A DNA stretch of 64,000 nt from Pseudorasbora parva (lineage: Eukaryota > Chordata > Actinopteri > Cypriniformes > Gobionidae): NCBI RefSeq assembly GCF_024679245.1, contig NC_090173.1:54502806-54566805 (forward strand). The letters are read 5' to 3'. Position numbers and translations under genes: made by a program. Shown piece by piece: positions 23,301 through 64,000 of this stretch; position 1 is the first letter of the stretch, and each line of letters starts with the position of its first letter. Below the pieces are notes generated by a model, which saw only the letters and a program-made list of their open reading frames with translations, ran no database searches and was not told the DNA's origin.

Positions 23301-24386
23301 TGCCAACAAAACACACATTTGATGCAGTTTCACCCACCGCCTGCGGTTTCCACTCATGCCCGGGAACAAACACACACTTGCACACTGCATCCACTGTTCC
23401 CTTAACGCTGGGTTGTTTGTGAAGCTGAACAAGGTTATCTTTCCCTCACACCATAAACACACTTCTTTAGTGACATTGTTGATTTCGCATCTAAAAACAA
23501 AATGACAGCGGCGCCGACGGCTCCCGTAACCCGAACAAAGCTCGTTCATGGGCAGCTCTTGCTCTGGTTGATGTGTGTGTCTGTGTGTGTACTCACCTGG
23601 AAGTGCCCAAATAAGGAAGTCTGCTCTTTTATAATTTCATACAGGGCCATACTCTGAAAAAAAAACGTTTGAATCCTGAAGGAGTGAATTTGCCACAGAA
23701 ATACTGAGTGTAATACATCCAAACTGTTTTTTTTTTTTTTAAATGTTGTCCATGTTTAGCATGAGAATCAACCTTTTAACAGTGTAAATAAGGGAGAATG
23801 CATGAAATAGCACTAGTTGTGTCACAATGTCACATTGCTCAGTTAAAACAGGTTGTGTGCATGTGGCAAACTTTTTCATGTCCACCCTATAATTAAAACA
23901 AAACAACTTTCTAGGGTTTGATCTAAATTTATTAACCATAAAACAAGTGACATTAACACCCCTAAAAACAGGGTTACAATCTGGCTATAACTGTGCAGAC
24001 AGAAATCGCTCGATAGGGTGAGCGCGAACAACGCACATTCTGTACCTGTGCCCCGGGACAGTTCAAGTAGGTGCGCCACAATACCATGATGAATCAACAG
24101 ACAGACAAACGGTAACGTGTTAGTACAGTAAGAAATGTTAAAAATATGAGGACTATAATGGGAATAAAGCGGCTTCACGCAAATTCCTGTAGTGTACGAT
24201 CTGACAGTAGTCTGTTGCTTTCTGTTACGTTAGCAAATATAAAAGTGTCAAAAAGAATAAAGTTTCTAAAAATTTGTTAAGAAAATATATATATATATAT
24301 GGCTGTAGAGGGTGAATTTTAAATGCCGAAGAGCATAAAGTTGCTGATATAATGATATATTGAGATTGACACTACATGTCCCGCAG

Positions 24387-24476
24387 GATCCATTCGATAA
24401 TTCAGACATCTACAGAGGACGCCGAGACCACAGGAAATCCCCCCAAAAGAAAGAATATATGGAGAAGATAATCTGA
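24387..24476 (+). CDS. Candidate orphan terminal exon
   Basis: The acceptor-like TGTCCCGCAG is followed by 29 open codons beginning DPFDNSDIYRGRRDHRKS and a TGA, with AATAAA only four bases later (24480-24485). The composition looks protein-like and the arrangement resembles a last exon with a minimal 3' UTR. I do not recognise the protein and found no partner exons upstream. Chance sequence or a decayed retrocopy is quite possible. Confidence 0.22.
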   Translation, partial: DPFDNSDIYRGRRDHRKSPQKKEYMEKII

Positions 24477-24485
24477 GTAAATAAA

Positions 24486-25399
24486 ACAAAGCCTGTTTTT
24501 AGGATCATATTTAGGTATTGAATTGTAGTTGCAATTAAGCCAAAAAAAAAATCACAATTAAAGTCCTTGTATATATATTTTTTTACTTGAATAGAAAAAT
24601 ATACATATTAAATTATTTATGGGCCACTTAATTTTGTGAATATTTGTTGTTCTTAAAAAAGTAGTTTTAAAATTATGCTTAGGGAGATTTAATTGTGATG
24701 AAAATGGTCCTAAAAACAGGCTTGATTTTCTTTTTATGCAAAATTACGCACATTTCCGATTATGCAAAACATGTTTTCTAAGATTCAGAAGTGAAATGTG
24801 GCGTGTTTTTGCCTGGCCTTAAGTTTTATTATAACCCCCCACAACCCCACCACCACCACCACCACCTCCACCAAATGGCAAATAGTGTGCGCACAACCCC
24901 ATGATGAAGAAATCTTTTGGGACGCCTCATCCAGGTTTCAGAAACAAGCGTGAGGTGACTCAATATCCCTGGCTTCACGTCAGCCAATGGTTAGCTCCGG
25001 TCGCATCCCTTTAGGGGGTCGAAAGCAATAAATGTGGTGCGGCCCCATGCTAACGTAGTGCTATTTGGCAAGATCTTCATTTCATTCAAACAAAGACTGT
25101 AAACAAACATTTAAGGGGTTCTCAATGGAAGGATCCAACTTCAGGATACGGTTAACCGTCTAAAAGTTAATATCCATTAGTCAAAGGCCGCAGCTCGTCC
25201 AATAGCACGTGTCTGTCTAAGGGAGACGGGTCGGGGAAATCAATATTTTACTACTTTATCTCTATTGATAAAAGTTAAGGTATAAAGTTGTACTGGTAAT
25301 TACAAATGGAGGAAGTGAAAAAATGAAAAGCACGGTCTCATTTCTAACTTCTCCCCTGTAGAAATACAGTTTGGATCGCAGCAATCTTTCGCGGTGGCT
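24486..25399 (-). other. 3' flank / probable 3' UTR of the Rac gene
   Basis: The Rac stop codon lies at 25400-25402 on the minus strand, so its 3' UTR extends leftward here. TTTATT at 24825-24830 would read AATAAA on the minus strand and is one possible poly(A) signal. A short CAC/CCA-rich run lies at 24840-24870. No other gene was recognised. Confidence 0.4.
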
Positions 25400-57472
<32,073 letters not shown>

Positions 57473-58085
57473 TTGACACGGAGCGGCTGCCTCATCGAAA
57501 CCTGAGCTCCTGGACACAAAGCCCAGTAATGGCACTCCACTCTATGATCACCACCACAGACTTCATCAATGCAGCTTATGGATCTCATTTAACTGGGAGA
57601 CACACTGACTGGAATACCAGTGGGAGTTATTCATACGATATGGACAGAGGCTTCATCGGAGGAGAGGAAGAGCAATGTACGGTTTTGTGTTACTTTCTTT
57701 ATGTTATGCAAGTAAACAGCTCGTGCTCACCTCGAGCGGACAGTGATTTACCCACGAGGCTCAACATGACAGAAATGACGTTTGGAGTGCATGATTAAAA
57801 ACTTCAGCCCAGCCGTGTAACGATGTGTTTCCCCCTCTCCGTCATTTTTGCATATACTGGTTTAGTTAATTTGCATGACAGCTCACAGTGGGACAGACTG
57901 CACCGCACACCTCCATCATGCGCTCACTGACACACAGAACTACAGGGATTTCCACACATAGCTGTATTTATTTGTCTGTGCTTTTGTTATTGTTAAATAT
58001 GTGCATTATTGGGCAAGTGCATTTCGGAAGGATGCTGAATGTACTGTGATTTTAACTTTGACAATAAATTATGAAGGGATATTTT
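57473..58085 (+). other. smim10: smim10-like 3' UTR
   Basis: From the stop codon to about 17 bases past AATAAA (58063-58068). A spurious 89-codon frame at 57529-57798 lies inside. It has a low-conservation look and no splice support. Confidence 0.6.
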
Positions 58086-58267
58086 GCCTTGCTTTTTACT
58101 TTATTAACTGTGTCAAGTTCAATATATGATGCTGTTTTAAAAGTTCATTATTTTGTATATTGGGTGCAACAGGCTTTATGCCGAGCGTCCCATGAACAAG
58201 CAAAGACGGCGATATCTATATGCACGTTTAAAGGTGCAGTGTGTAGTATTTGAGGATCTATTGACAG

Positions 58268-58592
58268 AAACACACACACTCACACATACATACTCTCACA
58301 CACACACTCGCGCATACATATGCACACGCTCACTCATGCATACATGCACACTCGCATGCATACACACTCACATTTGGGCACTCAGGCATACATACACACT
58401 CACGCACATACACTGACATGCTCATGCATGCACACACACAATCACACATACATACACACATACACATGCTTACACACACTCACTCAAGCATTCATACACA
58501 GACTCACTCGCGCACACACACCATCCAGCAAGCATACACACACTTACACATACAAACATGCACGCACACACACAATCACGCATGCATACACG

Positions 58593-58624
<32 letters not shown>

Positions 58625-58948
58625 ATCACCCTTCCATACACATTCACACACACACCCTCTTACATATGCATAACAATCATGCATACATACACACACACGA
58701 ACATACACACCCCTCACACACATGCACACATACTCACACACAATCATGCACACATACACACACACACACACACACTCAAGCACTCACACATACACACACA
58801 CACAAGCACACACTCACAAACACGCATACACTCTCCCACACACTCACGAAGACACACACACACTCACAAACACACACACACCCTCTCACACACGCACGAA
58901 CACACACACACACACCCTCTCACACAGTCACTAACACACTGACACACA
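58268..58948. repeat. CA-rich imperfect microsatellite
   Basis: Interrupted ACAC runs mixed with ACTC, ATAC and GCAC. THTHTH open frames on the plus strand and VCVCVC frames on the minus strand are artefacts. Confidence 0.95.
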
Positions 58949-59449
58949 CTTTTGTGATGGAAAATGTTATTGCACCCAGATAAAAGCTTCCAGAGTTCTC
59001 TTCATCAGAAGGGTGTAGTTTAGTTCCTGACACATGAGGGCACTATTTCATCCTCTTTTGAGCCATTTCAGTATTTACAGCGTGAAAGTGGTGATCTTTA
59101 TTCTTAATAAAGACTAAAACACCTGAGCAGAACACTAATAATGAGCATCTACACAAAACATGCAACAAACAAAGGGAAAACACACACTTCACAATTAAAT
59201 ACAATAGAAAACACAATAGAATACAATAGAAATACAATAGAAAAGTAGATTAAACTTCATCAATAACATCACCGGATCTTCTTTATTATTAGTTTAATAA
59301 AGAGATTTCGGAGTTTCTATTATGAAAGTGAATTTAAAAATACATGTTTATGGATAAATGAAATAAAACATAGTGAACAAAATAAATAAACTGAGGAAAT
59401 AGTGTTTGTTTAGCAACAAATATTATATTTCAAATTGAAGGAATGGGCA
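58949..59449. other. Gene-free AT-rich stretch
   Basis: No gene or element was recognised. ACAATAGAA units are loosely repeated at 59205-59245. Confidence 0.45.
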
Positions 59450-59457
59450 ATGATATT

Positions 59458-59724
59458 GGTAACACTTAGGGGAACACATATTCACTATTAACTACGACTT
59501 TTGCCTCAATAAACTCCTAATTTACTGCTTATTAATAGTTAGTAAGGTAGTTTTTGTAGCATTTAAGTTTAGGTATTGGGTTGGATTAAGGGATGTAGAG
59601 TAAGGTCATGCAGAATAAGGCATTAATATGTGCTTTATAAGTACTAATAAACAGCCAATATCCTAGTAATATGCATGCTAATAAGCAACTAGTTAATAAC
59701 TGAACCCTAAAATAAAATGTTACC
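59458..59724. mobile_element. GGTAACA-ended MITE
   Basis: 267 bp with inverted ends GGTAACACTT and AAATGTTACC. Flanks ATGATATT and ATGATATA match at 7 of 8 positions, a hAT-like duplication. The inner sequence (GCTTATTAATAGTTAGTAAG, ACCCAATACC complement) is typical of an abundant zebrafish repeat. Confidence 0.75.
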
Positions 59725-59732
59725 ATGATATA

Positions 59733-60657
59733 TTTTCTTTTAGAGTTGATAAAATGCTGTTAGACTGTTTTCAGTGTATGGAGTGTGTTATGTATTGTGA
59801 ATGAGTGTGTAAGGAGCACCTCTGCTCTAGTCTGTGTTGAGTTACTCAGGGGTGCGATCCGGTCATGCTGTAAGTTCAGCAGTGTTCGGCTGATAGCAGG
59901 CTATAGTGTAAAATACTGTTGCCAAGGCAACTGCCTAATTCTTTGCATCTCAACCCCCTCCACACACACAGGATTTTCCTGCACACTTGGAAAAAAAGAG
60001 GATTTGCAGATGAGCATTTGCTCAATGAAATGTTTTAATGTGGTTGACTAAAATGAAATGGACAGTTTGAATCAGATTTTTGGCATATTCTTCATATGAG
60101 ATGAACAGATTTCTTGGGTATTTTTAACCGGGTCAGGCTTTGTAACAGCAAGGGCTACATACACATATGCATGATATCCATATGCAATTGCTGTGTATGG
60201 ATGTGTAATGATTGACCTTTGTGTTAAAATATTAGACCGCCTGCAGGAAATGTCTAAATGGAGCGAGTGATGCTTTGTAATTTGGCTGTTTGAAGCTTTG
60301 ATGTTTTACGCATAGGCAGGACCCGCGGCAAATATGACTTCCATTTTTGGTTTTGATGGTTAATTATTAGTCCTTTATTTACCCGTCTACTGCATTTATA
60401 GTCATGTTTTGTAAATGGTTAGTTCATTATTAACTAATAATTTATAAGTGACTTATAACTGAACGTTATTAAGTATTTTTGTTATAAAAAACAAAAAGTC
60501 TTAGTGCTGTTGGTCTGTTACTTATGGAAATAATAAAGGTAGTTTTATCTTACAATTCAGACTTTATAACTCACAATTGAATAATCAAATCAATCAGGCG
60601 GGTGGAGTTATGAGGAAGAGCCAGTGGAGTTACACGGTTTAGTCTCAAACTCTTTTC
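59733..60657. other. Gene-free stretch, unassigned
   Basis: No gene was recognised. An 88-codon plus-strand frame (59785-60051) has no conserved features. Confidence 0.4.
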
Positions 60658-61117
60658 AAGTTGATGTGTTAGAAGCAGGAAAAATGGAGTTTGGCAAGGG
60701 CCAGATGACTGGGTCAGAGCATCTCCAAAACTGCAGCTCTTGTGGGCTGTTCCCGGTCTGCAGTGGTCAGTCTCTATCAAAAGTGCTCCAAGAGGAACAG
60801 TGGAGAACCGGCCACAGGGTCATGGGCGGCCAAGGCTCATTGATGCACGTGGGGAGCGAAGGCTGGCCCGTGTGCTCTGATGAATCAGGGTTTCTTTTAC
60901 ATCTCGTGGATGGCCGGGGATGTGTGTGTGCTGATTCCCTGGGGAACACATGGCACCAGGATGCACTATGGGAAAAAGGCAAATCAGCAGAGGCAGTGTG
61001 AGGTTACAGGACTCACAACTTACAGGACTTAAAGGATCTCCTGCTAACATCTTGGTGTCAGATATCAAAGAACACCTTCAAGGGTCTAGTGGAGTCCAAG
61101 CCTCGTAGGGTCAAGGC

Positions 61118-61639
61118 TAGCCTAGAAATCTAGACACACCCTAGCGGCAGCAAATCTAATCTGCCGTGAGTGTCGTCTAGCAACTCTCAATACCCTTCTG
61201 AGCTGTAAAAACCAAACTCTGGTCGGGCCAATCACATTGTGTATAGAGTCGGTGGGCAGGGCTAAACATAATGACGACGGCCGAGTTGCGTTTGTGTGCT
61301 TCTAGTAAACACAGAAACTGGCGAACGGCGGTCTTTCGAATCAGCTCTGACCACGACTCTGGAAGACTTGGAGTTAAGCTTTTCTCTGAGAAAAGAACAA
61401 AGAACGGCACTGAAGTCATTCTTAAGAAGGGAAGATGTGTTCGGAGTTTTGCCGACCGGACACGGTGAATGTTTAATCTATCAACAAGCTCTGTTTCACC
61501 TTCGTTGCTCTGGTTGGTTGTAGCGCTATCCTATCGCGTGCAGAGGGAGTTTGAAAGACAACCGTTTATCCGCCCCTCAGATTGAGCTGTCAATGGTGAG
61601 TTTCCAGACCAGACATCTTGATGTGGGTCTGTCAGGCTA
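61118..61639 (-). mobile_element. 9-bp-TSD element, copy C
   Basis: 522 bp, TAGCCTAGAAATCTAGAC to TCTGTCAGGCTA, with exact GGTCAAGGC duplications (61109-61117 and 61640-61648). It is inserted in a Tc1-like element whose sequence continues uninterrupted if one copy of the duplication and the insert are removed. On the plus strand it keeps an open helicase-like fragment. Confidence 0.9.
61296..61523 (+). pseudogene. Helicase-like fragment inside copy C
   Basis: A 75-codon frame with LRKEQRTALKSFLRREDVFG followed by VLPTGHGECLIYQ. The second piece has the shape of an SF2 (RecQ-like) helicase motif I (VLPTGxGKSLIYQ), with the Walker A lysine and serine replaced by Glu and Cys. Copy B has the same segment with a stop. 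It suggests that the family derives from a larger element or captured a host helicase exon. It cannot be an active ATPase. Confidence 0.55.
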
Positions 61640-62378
61640 GGTCAAGGCTGTTTTTGGCAGCAAAACTGGGACCAACACAATATTAGGAAGGTGGTTATAA
61701 TGTTATGCTGGATCGGTGTATGTCTTACAGAATTAGAGGGAAATAACCTGTAACAATAATAACCACAAAAAAAAAAAAATATATATATATATAATTTGTC
61801 TGTTAAAACATTGAATACTCGTACAGGTCAGCAAACTGCAATCAGAGTAATAGATCTGAAAAGTAAAAGGACAAGAACAATGCATAAAATCCCACATAAT
61901 CTCCCTCATAAACACGGACCTCTCCAATCATGTGTCCACAAATGCTCCATAAAGTTGCTGTAGTTTAGTCTGTAGTAAGGAATGTGACAGTATGACCATC
62001 AGCATAAACCACGCAGGATGTCCCATTTCTGTGACCCTCTGATGCCCCTTCCCAAACCTCAGGAACTATAAATCCACAGGATGCAGGCTCTTCCCCTGCC
62101 CCCTTAGGATTTGAGATCTACGAGGACTGTGGGTTACTTTTGTGTGCTCTGCTGGCTTTAAACAATTTAGTTTGAACTGTTAATGAATGGCCTTTCTCTT
62201 ACCATTCAAAAGTTTGGGTTCAGTAAATTTTTTTTAAAGAAATTAATACTTTTAAGAAATTGCAAAATATTCAATCTCAAATGAATGTTGTTCTTTTGAA
62301 CTTGTTATTCATCAAAGATTTCTGAAAACAAAGATTCAGCGTTGATCACAGGAATAAATGACATTGTAAAGTATTTTT

Positions 62379-62630
62379 AACACTTACAATAATGTTTAAT
62401 TAGTTAACATGAACTAACAATTAACATTATTTCTAAAGAATGTATTAATCTTAGCGGTTTTTAACATTTCAGGCACATTAAAATTAAAAGTCGTGTCTGA
62501 TATTATTAAAAGGCCTGAGCTGACATTAATTAACAATAGCATAAAGATTAACAAATACTGTAAATGTATTGCTTATTGTTAATGTTAGTTGCTGTATTAT
62601 AACGGGACCTTATTGTAAAGTGTTGCCAAA
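62379..62630. mobile_element. MITE-like repeat (TAACACTTACAATAA)
   Basis: TAACACTTACAATAATGTTT at the left and ACCTTATTGTAAAGTGTTGC at the right are inverted. With GTTAACATGAACTAAC inside, it matches a very common zebrafish-type repeat. The target duplication is not clear. Confidence 0.6.
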
Positions 62631-62680
62631 ATACAATCAGCGGCCACTTTATTAGGTACACCTGTTCTACCGCTCATTAA

Positions 62681-63533
62681 AGGATTAGTTCACTTTCTGA
62701 TCATTTAACTCACCCCTTATCCAAGATGTGTGCGTCTTTCTTTCTTCAGTCAAAATGAACTATTTTGAGGAAAACCTTCCAGGATTTTTCTCCACATGAT
62801 GGACTTCAATAGGAACCAACGGCTGAAGGTCCAGATCAATGCAGTTTCAGAGGAAGAGGCTCTACACGATCCCAGACGAGGAACAGGGTCTGGTCTAGAC
62901 AAACCATTGGAAATGTTATTTAAAAAAAACATTTATATACTTTTTAACCTCAAATGTTTGACTTTGGTGTTCTTCTTCAAGGCGTATGACGGCTTCATGT
63001 CAGAAAGGTCAGGTGTGATGTAGGGTGAAGAACCGACCCAGTGCGGGAAAACTCCATCTCATGTTCTCCTCCATCTTTAAAACCGTCCGACATCGTTGTT
63101 TTACCTTTATTTTTGTAAAGGGAGTTTGATTTCGTTTTTCAACACTGGGTCGGTGCTTCCACCTACACCACGGGCCTGACCTTTCCGACGTGATGACGCC
63201 AAACATTGTGAAGAAACACAACACAGAAGTCGAGCATTTGAGGTTAAAGAGTATATATTTGTTTATTTATTTTAGAAAATGTCAGATGGTTTGTCTAGAT
63301 CAGACCCTGTTCCTCGTCTGGGATCGTGTAGCCTCTAAAGCTCTTCTTCTGAAACTGCAGTGATCTGGACCTTCAACCGTTGGTTCCCATTGAAGTCCAT
63401 TATGTGGAGAAAAATCCTGGAAGGTTTCCTCAAAAAAAACGTCATTTCTTTTCAACTCAAGAAAGAAAGACACGAACATCTGGGATAAGATGGTGGTGAG
63501 TAAAATATCAGGACATTTTGATTTTTCATTCCT
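62681..63533. mobile_element. TTAA-flanked foldback element
   Basis: 853 bp, AGGATTAGTTCACTTTC at the left and ATTTTTCATTCCT at the right, with TTAA directly outside (62677-62680 and 63534-63537). The arms pair over about 270 bp, including GGAAAACCTTCCAGGATTTT against AAAATCCTGGAAGGTTTCC and TGTTCCTCGTCTGGGATCGT. TTAA-targeting class (Kolobok or piggyBac-like), non-autonomous. Confidence 0.8.
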
Positions 63534-63537
63534 TTAA

Positions 63538-64000
63538 TGCAAAAATCATCGCATGACAGCAACCTAATGCATGTCGGCATGTAAACATGGTCGATTAAAG
63601 GCTCTCTATATTCTTTATCCCTAAATATGGCTTTATATGGTTTTTACTTGTTTCATCATTAGCCAAAAAAACTCTCCTAAGTCGGACTGTAGCAGCACAC
63701 CTCTCCTCAATAAGACACGTGATCTGAGGGCTCATAGTAATGCACTGACTGAGCATGGATGGGGGTGTTTGGGGAAATGAGATGTTGGGGTGACCCGACT
63801 GAAGACACTGGAGCAGATGAAATGTGTTTGTCTGACTGCTCAATCAGGCCACGTGAAGTCGGTCAGCGTGCCATTATCTCCCATATTCTGCCAGACATAT
63901 GCTGCCCGAGGGTGGCCGCCTCTGGTGCAGAGCACGCTGGGACATATTCGTCACGTCACATGCCTAATGCTGTGCTTATATGCCATCACTGACCGTAACG
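63538..64000. other. Gene-free end of window
   Basis: No gene was recognised. Open frames of about 80 codons on both strands lack conserved features or splice context. Confidence 0.35.

Larger units (their letters stand above)
60658..61718 (+). mobile_element. Tc1-like element, internally deleted, with insertion
   Basis: The left part matches the transposase N-terminus of the copy at 41266 (GTTAGAAGCAGGAAAAATGG, then [17 protein letters not shown] sequence partly lost). It then jumps to the C-terminal third and ends with GGTTATAATGTTATGCTGGA before GTGTA. The 9-bp-TSD element copy C (61118-61639) has jumped into its 3' part. The outer left terminal repeat is missing. Confidence 0.8.

Noticed and set aside
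57529..57798. 89-codon ORF as a separate gene downstream of smim10-like
   Set aside because: It sits in the 3' UTR between the smim10-like stop and poly(A) signal, with no conserved motif.
58153..58983. Open frames of His-Thr repeats
   Set aside because: Produced by the CA-rich microsatellite. The opposite strand gives Cys-Val repeats, and no domain is present.

Overview
This window is nuclear DNA from a teleost fish, most likely a cyprinid (zebrafish or carp relative). The evidence is spliced genes with GT-AG introns and vertebrate orthology, and intergenic and intronic DNA packed with repeats typical of zebrafish-like genomes: TTAA-flanked elements beginning AGGG or AGGTGCCC, Tc1-like elements, hAT elements and LINE tails. 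No bacterial operon, CRISPR array or viral genome is visible. All family names come from recognition by eye, without a database search.

Three protein-coding genes can be reconstructed. (1) stk19, plus strand, ATG at 14775 to TAA at 20648, six coding exons and 253 codons; a nuclear winged-helix protein of transcription-coupled repair, once misnamed a kinase. (2) A Rac1-type small GTPase, minus strand, ATG at 48412 to TAG at 25400, six coding exons and 192 codons over 23 kb. (3) smim10-like, plus strand, ATG at 49539 to TGA at 57472, two coding exons and 62 codons, head-to-head with the Rac gene about 1.1 kb away. A U1 snRNA-like locus, probably a pseudogene or variant, lies on the minus strand at 13899-14066.

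Layout: 1-13.9 kb is gene-poor and full of nested transposons, including a 9-bp-TSD element, a TTAA-flanked foldback element holding a 2.6-kb hAT element, and that hAT holding a further foldback. 14-20.7 kb is the U1-like locus and stk19, whose intron 2 carries a 1.25-kb, 21-bp minisatellite. 20.7-25.4 kb is intergenic with more elements. 25.4-48.4 kb is the Rac gene. Its introns are inflated by a Tc1-like transposon broken by a single base, a 7.3-kb array of a 73-bp palindrome-bearing minisatellite, and a set of hAT-type insertions nested three deep. 49.5-58.1 kb is smim10-like, whose only intron is almost entirely a 7.5-kb TCTG/TATC tetranucleotide field. 58.1-64 kb is a CA-rich tract and further transposons.

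Most long open frames in this window are artefacts of tandem repeats whose period keeps the frames open. The strongest leads beyond the genes are the exact 9-bp target duplications of a three-copy family carrying a helicase-like fragment, the near-intact Tc1 transposase, the palindromic minisatellite inside a transposon-like frame, and the U1-like locus.
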